From the NCBI GenBank assembly GCA_947488085.1, contig CANKYI010000001.1, positions 1,807,928-1,871,927 of the forward strand: 64,000 nt of DNA. Reading direction: 5' to 3'. Below are positions 17,558 to 27,459 of this stretch, one piece after another. A program made the translations under genes and the position numbers. The DNA is from an uncultured Erythrobacter sp. GTDB lineage: Bacteria; Pseudomonadota; Alphaproteobacteria; Sphingomonadales; Sphingomonadaceae. The notes under the pieces are model-generated. The model ran no database searches. It was not told the origin of the DNA and saw only the letters and a program-made list of their open reading frames with translations. How positions within the stretch are numbered: position 1 is the stretch's first letter; each line of letters starts with the position of its first letter.

Positions 17558-20554
17558 TTAGAAAGAGAACGCCGCCGAGATGAAGAAGTCACGACCCAGC
17601 ACGTCATAGGTGCTTGGGAAGGTGTTTGCTTGTTCCTGGTTATCACCAAGCAGCAGGCCGCTTGGAGTGTTTGTTACGAAACCATTCGCATCAAACTCAG
17701 GAGCACCTGGCAACTTGTCGAACAGGTTGCGGATACCAGCAGTGATCGTCAGGTTCTCAGACGCTTCAACAGCGAAGGTGAGATCGAACAGATCGTAGGC
17801 TGGGATACGCTCAGCACCGTTGAACGCTGCGAAGTCGGTGCCATCATCGGCATCGTCAACACCGCTCAGGTGACGCCAGCGAAGTGACGTAGTCACCGGA
17901 CCATCGTTCAAGCTAACGCGTGAAACCCAGCTGAATGATGGACGTGGGTCACCAGTGTTGGGGCATGCGCCGCCAAACAGGCCAGCACACTCATCAACGT
18001 TTGGCAGTGACTGCACAGGCTGTTGGAAGAACGTGTCAGTCCAAGTGCCCAGGAACGAGAAGTCCAGACCAGCATCGCCCTCGCCAAAGAACGAGAACGG
18101 CACCGTTGTGCGATAGTTGACTTCAAGGTCGATACCCGAAGTACCCAGCTCAGCAACGTTCACGCCAGCAACCAATGGTGGGTTGTCGACTGTGATCGCG
18201 CCATCACCGTTACGGATGCCGATGAATGGCTGACAAACTGGATCAGCAACGTCTTGAACCGTGCCGTAGCAGAGGTTCAGAAGACCCTGAAGCGAACCAC
18301 CAGCGACCGAAATCGCGTCTTCGATCACGATGTCGAAATAGTCAGCCGTGATTGTCAGACCAGGGACGAAGTCAGGACGCAGAACCACACCAAAGGTGTA
18401 GCTTGTCGACGTTTCTTCACCCAGATTTGGGTTACCACCGAACAGTGCAGGGATCTGCGCGTTCAGCTGGATCGCACCAGCGTTACCGACGTTACCTGCA
18501 GGGACGCCCGTAGCGACACAGATGTTATCTGCACCTGGGTTTGCTGCGAGGAAGTCTGGATCGCCACATGGGTCAGTTGCACCCGGGAAGCCGATTGCCT
18601 GACCACCGAACAGTTCACCCACGTTAGGAGCGCGAACCGCACGCTGATACTGACCGCGCAGCTTAACCGACGGAATTACGTCGAATTCTGCACCACCGGC
18701 ATATGTGAACACGCCGCCAACCGCATCAAGCGAGTAGTCGGAGTAACGCACAGCGCCAGTCAGTTCGAAACGCTGAGTGCCGTTGTCGAAAACTGGAACG
18801 TTCAGCTCGGCGAAGAGCTCACGCACGTCGTAGTTACCTTGAGTTGGGCTACCAGCGTTAAAGCCGATAACGTCACCCGAAGCGAGCGCAGTGTCAGGAA
18901 TGAACTGCGAACCAACGCGGCGGTATTCCGCACCAACAGCAAAACCAACATCGCCAGCGCCTTCGGTGAGCTCACCGAGGAAGCCCGAGATCGAACCCGA
19001 AGCGATTTCAACGGTCGAGATATCGCCGTTCTGCGCTTGGATGGTGATCGCAGCAACTTGTGCTGGGGTCAGGTTGCCCTGGCCAAAGATGTTGATCGCA
19101 GTACCGGTTCCGTCAAGGCCAGCCTGGAAGGCAGAGCGCGAGATGTTACCCTGTTGCACGTTGGCGTTACGCGTACGTGCATAGCTGTAATACGCATCAT
19201 AGGTGATGTTGTCGGTGATATCACCGGTCACACCGCCCAGAACGCGGAATGCGCTACGCTCATCAAGAGTGTTACGTCCGCCGGATTCTTCAACACGACG
19301 CTGAACAAACGCGCTGACAACACCAAGCTGTGGTGCTGCGAGTGGCGAGAGGCCGTTAGCAACGCGCAGTGCGTTAGCAGCGGCTTCGTTCGCATCCAGC
19401 TGGTTGAGTTCAGCGATAGTCGCAGCATCGAGGAACTGAGAAACAGTTGCGATGTCGATGTTGAATGTACCGGTCACTGGTGTTGGAGCAAGCTCCTGAG
19501 CAACGCGGTTGTTCACGAAAGCGACTTCTGTGTATGCGCGGTGGCCGTCTACGAATTCGTATTCAGCATAACCACCAAGCAGGTAACGCTCTTGCGGGAC
19601 CTGGAGGTAGTTAACCGGTGCGTAGTTGTAGGTTTGACCTGTACCGTCAACGCCAACGCCGTTCGGGAAAATGGCGTTATCGATTGTGAGGCCAGCAGCC
19701 AGGTTGGCCATGGTTGTCTCACCCGGATCAGTCACGTCGCCGTCACCGTTCAGGTCAGTACCCATGTCGACAGCTGTCATGCCAGGTGCGTTGATACGAC
19801 CATCTGGAACAGTCGATGAACCGAACTGAAGACGGTTCAGGCCGAATGTTTCACCACCAATGGCAAAGAACGAGAAGTCGCGATCGCCTTGGAAGATGTC
19901 TTCACGCTGAGAGTATTCAGCGTAAACAGTCGCACTACCGCGGCCGTCGGCGAAAGTGCCGCCGATTGCGCCGTAGATTTGGTAGCGTGCGCCATCACCT
20001 TCTTCGGTGATTGCGTACTGGCCGCCCATTTCTACGCCTTCAACCTGCTTGAGGTTGAAGTTGACAACACCCGAAAGAGCGTCGGAACCGTAAACAGCAG
20101 ATGCACCGCCGGTCACAACATCAACCGATTCAATCAGGAAGTTTGGAATGGTGTTAAGGTCGACAACCTGTGTGGTGTCGAATGATACCCAGCGACGGCC
20201 GTTCACGAGAACGAGCGTACGTGCTTCGCCAAGACCGCGGAGGTCGACAGTAGCAGTACCGTTACCTGGGTTGTTTGAGTTGCCGGTCACGCCTGGCACA
20301 ACTTGTGGCAGCGAGTTGACGACGTTTTCGATGTTCACATCGCCAGTCAGCTGGAATTCTTCTGCGTCAACTGTGGCGATCGGCGCAGCCGTGTCCACAT
20401 TGCGCTGTTGAATGCGCGAGCCGGTCACGAAGATTACGTTATCTTCCGACGCGCCTTCGTTGGTGTCACTGTCCTGAGCATATGCCGGGGTGGCAATCAT
20501 GGCACCAGCCATGACGGTACCAGCCAGGAGAGAGCCCTTGCTAAAGCGGTTCAT
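17558..20554 (-). CDS. TonB-dependent receptor (outer membrane)
   Basis: Starting at the ATG at 20554 (AAGGGG box), the protein has 998 residues. It has a signal peptide ending in PAYAQ (residue 27), a TonB-box-like start (NVIFVTGSRIQQRN), a plug domain with TLVLVNGRRWV and SAVYGSDALSGVVNF, and a long beta-barrel that ends in the aromatic SAAFSF. Such receptors take up siderophores, oligosaccharides or peptides across the outer membrane. No TonB, ExbB or siderophore gene is adjacent; an S9 peptidase and a second receptor lie upstream, which suggests peptide or other organic substrate uptake. A short DLNGDGDVTDPGE stretch (267-279) looks like a calcium loop. Confidence 0.93.
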   Translation of the reverse strand: MNRFSKGSLLAGTVMAGAMIATPAYAQDSDTNEGASEDNVIFVTGSRIQQRNVDTAAPIATVDAEEFQLTGDVNIENVVNSLPQVVPGVTGNSNNPGNGTATVDLRGLGEARTLVLVNGRRWVSFDTTQVVDLNTIPNFLIESVDVVTGGASAVYGSDALSGVVNFNLKQVEGVEMGGQYAITEEGDGARYQIYGAIGGTFADGRGSATVYAEYSQREDIFQGDRDFSFFAIGGETFGLNRLQFGSSTVPDGRINAPGMTAVDMGTDLNGDGDVTDPGETTMANLAAGLTIDNAIFPNGVGVDGTGQTYNYAPVNYLQVPQERYLLGGYAEYEFVDGHRAYTEVAFVNNRVAQELAPTPVTGTFNIDIATVSQFLDAATIAELNQLDANEAAANALRVANGLSPLAAPQLGVVSAFVQRRVEESGGRNTLDERSAFRVLGGVTGDITDNITYDAYYSYARTRNANVQQGNISRSAFQAGLDGTGTAINIFGQGNLTPAQVAAITIQAQNGDISTVEIASGSISGFLGELTEGAGDVGFAVGAEYRRVGSQFIPDTALASGDVIGFNAGSPTQGNYDVRELFAELNVPVFDNGTQRFELTGAVRYSDYSLDAVGGVFTYAGGAEFDVIPSVKLRGQYQRAVRAPNVGELFGGQAIGFPGATDPCGDPDFLAANPGADNICVATGVPAGNVGNAGAIQLNAQIPALFGGNPNLGEETSTSYTFGVVLRPDFVPGLTITADYFDIVIEDAISVAGGSLQGLLNLCYGTVQDVADPVCQPFIGIRNGDGAITVDNPPLVAGVNVAELGTSGIDLEVNYRTTVPFSFFGEGDAGLDFSFLGTWTDTFFQQPVQSLPNVDECAGLFGGACPNTGDPRPSFSWVSRVSLNDGPVTTSLRWRHLSGVDDADDGTDFAAFNGAERIPAYDLFDLTFAVEASENLTITAGIRNLFDKLPGAPEFDANGFVTNTPSGLLLGDNQEQANTFPSTYDVLGRDFFISAAFSF

Positions 20555-20813
20555 TTCAGTCCCCTTGGATTTAAGTGCCAAAATGGCACCCAATTCAAAA
20601 CTACGAGCCATTGCTCGCATGTTTCGCCCCCTAAGGCATCGTCGTATCGCTTCGCAATTCTTCAGATACATTCTGTTGCATCTTCAATCTGACCTGTGGC
20701 ATTCGCGCTACACATGGTATTCCCGTGAGGGAAAGTGGGTGAAGCCACGGGTGTTGACAGTTAGATGCCCATGATTGACCCGGTTAAACAAGATATTACA
20801 GCGGAGTGTTCAG

Positions 20814-21404
20814 ATGACGGTTTCCCCTCAACAGACCTTTGATCGGTCCAATCAACGTGCCCGAACCACTTCTCCAAAAGTGGCGGCGTTGATTGCATGC
20901 GCGGTGTTAGCTGCCTCCGCGAGTACGGTTAACGCGCAAGAAACCTTTGCTGAACCAACCGAAGATTATCTCGAAGCTTTGAAATCGTGCCAGTCTGTTA
21001 CCGAAGACATTGCGCGCTTGCAGTGCTTTGATGCGGCGGTTGGTAACATTGTGACTGCGACCGAGACCGGCGATGTTCAAGTGATCGACCGCGAGGATGT
21101 GCGTGAGACCCGGCGCAGCCTTTTCGGATTTAGTTTGCCGGATATCGGCCTGTTTGGCGGCGGCGATGACGATGAAGAAGAAGACGAGCTGTTCCAAACC
21201 ACAATCGAAAGCGTGCGTTATATCGGTCGTCGGGGCGCACGCTTTACTACGGCCGAAGGGGCCGTGTGGGAAATGAGCAATGTGCCACGCCGGATGCGCC
21301 AGATCCGCCCTGGTGATGAAGTGGTCTTTAGAGAAGCCTCGCTTGGCTACTTCTTTGTGCGGATCGAGGGGCAGACGGGTGTGAAGGGCCGCCGCGTTCA
21401 GTAA
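20814..21404 (+). CDS. Periplasmic protein of unknown function
   Basis: The ATG at 20814 follows CGGAG and gives 196 residues. A long polar N-region (about 25 residues) precedes the hydrophobic signal, which ends in TVNAQ. The mature part contains LEALKSCQSVTEDIARLQCFD with two cysteines, a pattern seen in small periplasmic proteins, then an acidic run (DDDEEEDE) and a compact beta-rich C-terminus (FTTAEGAVWEMSNVPRRMRQ). It is not recognised at family level. A consensus -35 hexamer TTGACA lies at 20754-20759, but no matching -10 was found. It is divergent from the TonB receptor and ends before a bidirectional terminator. Confidence 0.7.
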   Translation: MTVSPQQTFDRSNQRARTTSPKVAALIACAVLAASASTVNAQETFAEPTEDYLEALKSCQSVTEDIARLQCFDAAVGNIVTATETGDVQVIDREDVRETRRSLFGFSLPDIGLFGGGDDDEEEDELFQTTIESVRYIGRRGARFTTAEGAVWEMSNVPRRMRQIRPGDEVVFREASLGYFFVRIEGQTGVKGRRVQ

Positions 21405-21452
21405 GCCGGGGTGCCGCAGGGCTGCACCGTCAAGACATTCAATGCCTAACGA

Positions 21453-21484
21453 AAAGGGGCCCCGCCTTCCGGCAGGGCCCCTTT
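21453..21484. terminator. Bidirectional terminator
   Basis: A 14-bp stem with one mismatch (21453-21466 with 21471-21484, loop TTCC) lies between the convergent periplasmic-protein and S9-peptidase genes, with A-rich and T-rich flanks. Confidence 0.85.
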
Positions 21485-21519
21485 GTTTATCGGGCTGTCC
21501 TCAAATTGGGACGCCGTAT

Positions 21520-23517
21520 TTAGAGGCCACCGGGCCCGCAATCGTTTGCGAGATAGTCCAGCATCTTGGTGTAGAATTGCTGTTGGTGGGTGTACATCAA
21601 CGTGCGGTAGAAGTGATCGGCATCCTCAAGAGTGACGAACTCACCGGTCTTGCCTGCTTCTTCAAACGCCTTTTTGTAATCCTCGAAGTGGTAATACAGC
21701 ACGCGGCTGTCATCCTCAGGATGGACCATCAGCAGAGGAATGTTGACCTTGTCGACTTCCTCCAGAGGGTTGGTCCCAATCGTACCACGACGCTCCGCCC
21801 AATCATTGAGTGCGCGCGGAATACGACCTGCACGACCCGCACCAAGGCGATAGGATTTGGCCGGATTACCAACCGCAGCGCCAGCAATGGCGCATTGGTA
21901 GATCTGCTCTTCACGGCTGAGAGCGACAAGCGCCGCATAACCACCATAAGACCAACCGAACATTGCAATCCGATCAGGATCGACCAGGCCTTGCTCTACC
22001 AAATAGAGCGCGCCATCGTCCTTATCATCCTGCATCGCGCCGCCATGTTCGCCATAGCCGCCGTCAAAGTGCGCTTTACCCCAACCGACCGTCATCCGGT
22101 AACCGGGTTGCAGAACCATATAGCCGGCAGAAGCAAGCAATTGGCCCCACTCGTCATAGCTGACAACTTCGGAAACATGCGGGCCACCATGTGGCAGAAC
22201 CACCAATGGGAATGGACCTTCGCCAGCAGGCTTGGTCACATAGCCAGGGATCGTCATACCGTCACGCGCCGGGTAACGAATATACTCGACATCGGCGAGA
22301 GCATCTTGGTTCAACAGCGGGTTACGGCTGCCCAGCTTTGCGAGCTGGCCGTCTTTAACAAGCCAAAAAGAACCAGGATCCCTTGGGCCGCGATTGCTGA
22401 CAACCATGGTTCGGCCATCATAAGACCGGCTGGTGATACTGACTTGGTGCGCATAAGGAATTTGCTGCACCAATGCTTCGTGCAAGGCTTGCTCTTCCTC
22501 ATCAAACCAATGGCGTTCCCACTTCGCACCGGCATATGTCGCGAATGCAAGCTTGTCATTGCCCGGAATAGTGTGTGTTCCAACACCCATAACGTCTGCG
22601 TCTTCGGCAGCGAACAATTCGCGGCCAAATTCACCGGTTTCAAAGTTAAACTCCCACAGCGATGCCTTGTCAGCACCGTTGCGCGCCTCAATCATATAAC
22701 CAAGGTTGGGATTATCCGGATCGATATGCGCAAGCCCTTGGAATCCGGTAAGGAAACGCCAAAGGTTATTATGATCGTTCTGATCATAAACTTCGCCAAA
22801 TTGAGTCCATGAACCGTCACCTGGCTTGCGATAGTAGGTCTTGACCGTAAAGTCAGAGTCCTGCCCAATTGCAAAGCGCGGATTGCCCTGATTGTCGAAC
22901 TGAATGTTGCCGTATTTGCGCGTTCCACGCAAAACCAAGCTTTGCGATCCGGTCCGCAGGTTTAGCTTGTAAAAGTCACGCGGGCGGAAAGCCGCGAACG
23001 GATCCACACCCAGACTTGCATCTCGACCGGCTGCTGCGACGAGGACCTTATCAGGATCGTCTGGCAGAGTGTTGACGATTGCTAGGTTGCCTTCAACCTT
23101 GTCGAATTTGTTATCTTCCAGGTCGTAGAAGTAGGTCGCGTAATTACGCGTGTCATCTTCCTGACGGCGGACCGTTTCCCGTTTGATCTGCCACGCATTG
23201 CCGACAATGACATTGTCGCTAACCCAACGCGCATTGATGATTTCCATCGGGTCGGCATTCAGCGTGCGATACGGCGTCGACAGATCAGACGTTTTATAAA
23301 TCTGAAGCAGATAGTCGCCTTCGCGGCTCGGGTTGATGTGCACGAGCAGGTGTTCGCCATCAGGCGAAATCTGCACAGCATTCACAACGTCGCGCAGAGC
23401 CCAGACATCGATTGGAACAGAGGAGGTTGCTTGCGTCTCGGAAGGCGCTGCAACGCTAAGGCCCAGTGCGGAGACACCGAGCATTGCTGCCATCAGCGGC
23501 TTTTTCATAAGGTTCAT
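21520..23517 (-). CDS. S9-family prolyl-oligopeptidase-type serine peptidase
   Basis: The ATG at 23517 gives 665 residues with a signal peptide (about residues 1-30, ETQATS). The N-terminal half is a predicted beta-propeller; the C-terminal half is the alpha/beta-hydrolase domain with the nucleophile Ser523 in GWSYGGYAAL, an aspartate in HPEDDSRV (602 or 603) and His635 in EDADHFY. LPHGGPH (441-447) forms the oxyanion region. It is probably a periplasmic di- or oligopeptidase. It lies between two TonB-dependent receptors on the same strand, so peptides imported through these could be its substrate. Confidence 0.93.
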   Translation of the reverse strand: MNLMKKPLMAAMLGVSALGLSVAAPSETQATSSVPIDVWALRDVVNAVQISPDGEHLLVHINPSREGDYLLQIYKTSDLSTPYRTLNADPMEIINARWVSDNVIVGNAWQIKRETVRRQEDDTRNYATYFYDLEDNKFDKVEGNLAIVNTLPDDPDKVLVAAAGRDASLGVDPFAAFRPRDFYKLNLRTGSQSLVLRGTRKYGNIQFDNQGNPRFAIGQDSDFTVKTYYRKPGDGSWTQFGEVYDQNDHNNLWRFLTGFQGLAHIDPDNPNLGYMIEARNGADKASLWEFNFETGEFGRELFAAEDADVMGVGTHTIPGNDKLAFATYAGAKWERHWFDEEEQALHEALVQQIPYAHQVSITSRSYDGRTMVVSNRGPRDPGSFWLVKDGQLAKLGSRNPLLNQDALADVEYIRYPARDGMTIPGYVTKPAGEGPFPLVVLPHGGPHVSEVVSYDEWGQLLASAGYMVLQPGYRMTVGWGKAHFDGGYGEHGGAMQDDKDDGALYLVEQGLVDPDRIAMFGWSYGGYAALVALSREEQIYQCAIAGAAVGNPAKSYRLGAGRAGRIPRALNDWAERRGTIGTNPLEEVDKVNIPLLMVHPEDDSRVLYYHFEDYKKAFEEAGKTGEFVTLEDADHFYRTLMYTHQQQFYTKMLDYLANDCGPGGL

Positions 23518-23611
23518 GTGTTTTGTCTTCCCGTTGGTTCTACCAGTGGATCCCCTGCGGATTTGCGTCACCTCCAAATCGGCAAATCCACGACCCACAT
23601 CATAATCAAAA

Positions 23612-23645
23612 AAGCGGCCTCTCGGCAAGTCCCGAGAGGCCGCTT
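23612..23645 (-). terminator. Terminator of the second TonB receptor gene
   Basis: A perfect 14-bp stem (23612-23625 with 23632-23645, 6-nt loop) is followed on the minus strand by TTTTTTGATT. It lies 31 bp beyond the stop of the receptor gene and separates it from the S9 peptidase gene. Confidence 0.9.
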
Positions 23646-23675
23646 CTTCTAGCTCAATTCAAGCTGCCCTACCGC

Positions 23676-26600
23676 CTAGAAACGATACAGAAGCTGCGCG
23701 AAGAATTCGCGTCCATCGAGGTTGTAGCCGTTACCAATCGCAATGTTCGAAATGCCGAACACTTCGTTGGTATCGATCAGCGGCGGATCGTTGTCAAAGA
23801 TGTTGGTGACACCCGCGATGATGCGGAAATCGCCATTATCCCAACGAACCGATGCAGTGTGCTCAAACCACTCATCAGCAAAGCCGACGTCACGACAAAT
23901 CACACCATCGCCAGCGACATTTGGTGTACCCGCACCAAGGCAGGTGTCACCGAAGAAGCCGGTGCCTTCGTTGCCGAAAGCATCATCCAGTGGATCGATA
24001 CCGTCTGCCTGCTGCTCAACATCACCGATGTAACGGGTCTGCCAAGTGAAGCGGAAGTCCTTGTAATCGACTGCCAGAGTTGCGCGACCGGTCCAGCTTG
24101 GGAAGCCGAACTCGCCTGCATCATCGTCGAACTGAACCTGGCCATCATCACCGGTGAACAGGCTCGAACGCTCAATCAGGTGGTTCGCGCGCATGTTCAA
24201 CGTCACGTCAAACACTTCGCCACCAATTGTTACGTCCTTACCAAAGGTCGCATTCAAATCGATGCCACGGACTGATTCCTGATCCAGGTTGATAAAGCCC
24301 TGGAACACATCTGACACAAGAAGACGGTCGGTCGTTGCGGTGGTAATACGATCGCAGAACTGGCTGCGAACAGGCTCTTCACGAGCGAAGCAGTCATTGA
24401 TGATGAACTGCGCACCCGGTTCAATGATCGAATCCTTCAACTTGATGTCGTAGTAGTTGAAGTTGAACGAGAAATCGAAACCGCTTGGGAAGCTCTCTTC
24501 GAACGCGAAACCTGTCGTGATCGAACGAGAAGTTTCCGGATCTAGGTTTGCCCCCTGTGCGATAACACCGCCCGAAGCGATCTCAACGCTGCCGGTTTGG
24601 AACGTGTTCAAACCTTCATCATCGATACCAACGCGGGTTGGGTCACGGCCTTCACGAGCACAGTTGTCGAGGACAAACTGATCACGATCATCGGTCGCAG
24701 CGTTATACGCACCGCCGACAAAGGCATCATCCGGAACCGCGCAAGGGTCAAACAAGGTCAAGAAGCCCGTTTGGTTGTCGAGGAACAGCTCGCGCAGATT
24801 CGGCGCACGGAACGAAGTACCGTAGCTGAACTTGAACAAGAGCGGCGGAACCGGACGCCAACCACCCTTGATCGAGAATGTGCCGTTAGTGCCGTAGAAC
24901 TCATCATCGGTGATACGACCGGACAGGTTGAGGTTGAGTTCTTCCACCAGTGTTTCGCCGGCCATCAGTGGAATATCGATTTCACCAAATGCCTCACGAA
25001 CGGTCCGCGAACCGCTAGCACCACTGTCAGCGAAGAAGCCGAAGAACAGACCCTGTTGTGCAACAAGGTTTGGCGTCGAGTTGATAGTGTCCTCACGCCA
25101 TTCAAAGCCGACCACCGCACCGACAGGACCGGCTGGCAAGTCGAACAGATCACCAGTCGCAAAACCGGACAGGATCAGCTGCTCATAGGACGTCTCAAAG
25201 CTACGCTCACCAAACAAGTAGTCGCGCTCAGCCTGAGATGCGAAATCACCGATAGCACCGGTCAGCACGCTTGGTGCGAACAGGTTTACAGGGACACACT
25301 GATCAGCATTCAGATCAGGTGCTGCAAGATCGGGGTTAGCAAGGCCAGCACCATTACACTCACCGATAACCTGGGGATCACCAAAGAATCCGAAGAAGTC
25401 TTGGTTCTGATCGTAGTCATCAGCCGTACCATCGCCGTCATTATCAATGATCCCGTCGCCGTCAAAGTCAGCCGTCGGGTCAAGACCCAAGGAGAGAGCA
25501 AGACGGTCCTCCCGGATACCGAAGCGACGCGAAGTACCTTCTGAACGGGAGAAGACACCCGAGACATCAAAGGTCCAGCTTGAACCGATGAAAGGCAGGT
25601 CGCCGCGAACACCCAAAACGCCGCGATACTGCTCTTGTGTGACGTCGACATTGTTACGGTCGCCGCGGATCGCACCGATTGGTGAGATAGGAAGCGGGAA
25701 ACCAGTCGAAAGCGGCGCCGGAGCAGCAGCCCCGTCAACGCTAGCCTGAAGAGCGTTATCCGCAGCACGGCAGTCAACGCCGGTACCGGTCACAAAGTTA
25801 CAAGGGTTGAACTGGTTAAGGTCAGGAACCGACGGGAAGAACTGAGGAATGCCAGTGTTCGGCAAGCCAATTTCCGCCCGGCTATAGTTCGCCTCAAAGT
25901 AAGGCGTGATGTTCGCTTCGCCCGGGAAGGTGTATTCACCGTAAGCAAAAACGTTGATCAAATCCTGTTCAGAGATGAACGTCTGATCGAGGTTTGCAGC
26001 GTTGGTGTTGACGTTCTGGAAGTCAACATCGCGGACGCCATCACCGTCAGTATCAAGGTCTGTACCGTTGAAGCTGGTCGATTCACCAAAATTCAAACCC
26101 GGAATGTTGGCAATGTTACCATTGGCCGGGAAGTAAACGGAACCGATACGCGTGAATGGAATAAATACGCGGCCAGAAATGCCGGTAATCTTACATTCGC
26201 TCTCAGATACAGTCACGCCGGGAGTGCGGTTACGAACAATTGCGTTATCACGCAGACCGGTGGTCAGGATGTTGCCATTCTGATCGATCTCATAGTGCGT
26301 GTTACAACCCGACAGGAAGTCACGATCACCCAAAGTCACTTCTTCGCGATGCGCATATTCCGCGCCGATGCCGAAGAAACCACGGTCGAGGTTGATACCC
26401 CATGCCGCGCTGACAACGTAGTCATCACCAGCACCTTGCTCGTTCAGGTTGCCGTTGGCCTGAAGCTCAAGACCGTCAAAGTCTTTGCGCAGGATCAGGT
26501 TACCAACGCCAGCAACAGCGTCCGAGCCGTAAACCGAAGACGCACCGTCGAGCAGCAGGTCATAGCGGTCGACCAGAGTCGAAGGGATAAGGTTAAGCGA

Positions 26601-27077
26601 TGGGTTAACCGGAGCACCTTCAACACCAGATGGCGCAAGACGGCGACCATTGAGAAGCAGAAGCGTCCGGTCAGCGCCGAGGCCGCGAAGGTTCAGCGTT
26701 TGAGAACCCGGACCGTTATCAAGCACGAAACCCTGGAATGTCGCGTCAATCTGCTGACCCGCTGCGCTCTCTGAACGCTGCAAGATCTGAGCAGGGTCAA
26801 ATGCACCAACAGCTTGCTGGTTTTCAGTGCTCAGCACCTGAAGTGGTGAGATCGAGCTGTAGGTATCGCGGACAATGCGCGAACCAGTAACGGTGATACC
26901 GCCTTGCCCTTGGGTCTGCCCAGAAGCATCAGTCGAAACATCGACCTGCTCTTCTTCCTCTTCTTCTTGACCCTCTTCAGCAGCGTCCTGCGCGCTGACC
27001 GGGCCTGCCATCACAAATGCGATAGCCGATGCTGAGAAGGCGAGCGCCTTCATCGAATTATTGTGAAACTTCTTCAT
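23676..27077 (-). CDS. TonB-dependent receptor with acidic N-terminus and Asp-rich loops
   Basis: The ATG at 27077 (CTGGAG box; a GTG two codons earlier is less likely) gives 1133 residues. A signal peptide ends near VSAQ (30). Next come an acidic run (residues 34-44), a Gln/Gly-rich linker, a TonB-box-like GITVTGSRIVRD, the plug domain (LLLLNGRRLAP, SSVYGSDAVAGVGNLI) and a large barrel ending in QLLYRF. Asp/Gly-rich segments at residues 342-352 and 537-560 resemble thrombospondin-type-3 or EF-hand calcium loops and probably sit in outside loops. The substrate is unknown. The neighbouring S9 peptidase suggests peptides. Confidence 0.92.
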   Translation of the reverse strand: MKKFHNNSMKALAFSASAIAFVMAGPVSAQDAAEEGQEEEEEEQVDVSTDASGQTQGQGGITVTGSRIVRDTYSSISPLQVLSTENQQAVGAFDPAQILQRSESAAGQQIDATFQGFVLDNGPGSQTLNLRGLGADRTLLLLNGRRLAPSGVEGAPVNPSLNLIPSTLVDRYDLLLDGASSVYGSDAVAGVGNLILRKDFDGLELQANGNLNEQGAGDDYVVSAAWGINLDRGFFGIGAEYAHREEVTLGDRDFLSGCNTHYEIDQNGNILTTGLRDNAIVRNRTPGVTVSESECKITGISGRVFIPFTRIGSVYFPANGNIANIPGLNFGESTSFNGTDLDTDGDGVRDVDFQNVNTNAANLDQTFISEQDLINVFAYGEYTFPGEANITPYFEANYSRAEIGLPNTGIPQFFPSVPDLNQFNPCNFVTGTGVDCRAADNALQASVDGAAAPAPLSTGFPLPISPIGAIRGDRNNVDVTQEQYRGVLGVRGDLPFIGSSWTFDVSGVFSRSEGTSRRFGIREDRLALSLGLDPTADFDGDGIIDNDGDGTADDYDQNQDFFGFFGDPQVIGECNGAGLANPDLAAPDLNADQCVPVNLFAPSVLTGAIGDFASQAERDYLFGERSFETSYEQLILSGFATGDLFDLPAGPVGAVVGFEWREDTINSTPNLVAQQGLFFGFFADSGASGSRTVREAFGEIDIPLMAGETLVEELNLNLSGRITDDEFYGTNGTFSIKGGWRPVPPLLFKFSYGTSFRAPNLRELFLDNQTGFLTLFDPCAVPDDAFVGGAYNAATDDRDQFVLDNCAREGRDPTRVGIDDEGLNTFQTGSVEIASGGVIAQGANLDPETSRSITTGFAFEESFPSGFDFSFNFNYYDIKLKDSIIEPGAQFIINDCFAREEPVRSQFCDRITTATTDRLLVSDVFQGFINLDQESVRGIDLNATFGKDVTIGGEVFDVTLNMRANHLIERSSLFTGDDGQVQFDDDAGEFGFPSWTGRATLAVDYKDFRFTWQTRYIGDVEQQADGIDPLDDAFGNEGTGFFGDTCLGAGTPNVAGDGVICRDVGFADEWFEHTASVRWDNGDFRIIAGVTNIFDNDPPLIDTNEVFGISNIAIGNGYNLDGREFFAQLLYRF

Positions 27078-27459
27078 GATCACTCCAGTTGCGACAACCG
27101 AAGCCTTAGCCCTACGCCCGCCTGTTCACCGCTTGCGACTTACCCCGAAGCAAGTGGGAACACCCCAATTGGACGCAGGACAAAGCCCCTGCGGTGTCAC
27201 AGGTGTGCAATATAAGGGGTGCGAATGTAAATGCGGCGTTCAGGAAGAAGTAAGGTTTCGGGCGACTTTATGCCCGTGTGTTGCGGGAATCCCACAGCGG
27301 CATATTAGCAACCGTAATATCGCGCGCGCGCCACTTTCCAAAACAAATAAACTATACCCCGTTGCGCGCAACAAAACGTCTCACTTGGTTTTTCTGTCAT
27401 AATCCGGTCAGATTGTTTCACACGCCGGCAACGGGTTTTAAGCGTAAAATTGGGCCGAC
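27078..27459. other. 382-bp intergenic region upstream of the TonB receptor
   Basis: This stretch separates the end of clpB from the receptor start; both are on the minus strand. It is more AT-rich than its surroundings toward 27310-27420 and should hold the receptor promoter and the clpB 3' end. No clear terminator hairpin, Fur-like box or structured RNA was recognised. A frame through it shows no known protein. Confidence 0.4.

Noticed and set aside
18023..19819. 598-residue open frame antisense to the first TonB receptor
   Set aside because: It mirrors the receptor's codon pattern, has no ribosome site and no recognisable domain; it is a shadow of the real gene.
21442..22812. 456-residue open frame antisense to the S9 peptidase
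   Set aside because: The peptidase has complete catalytic motifs; the opposite frame has no family features and starts within a terminator.
27076..27402. Open frame in the gap between clpB and the TonB receptor
   Set aside because: No ribosome site, odd Cys-rich composition and no conserved motif; the stretch is better read as promoter DNA.
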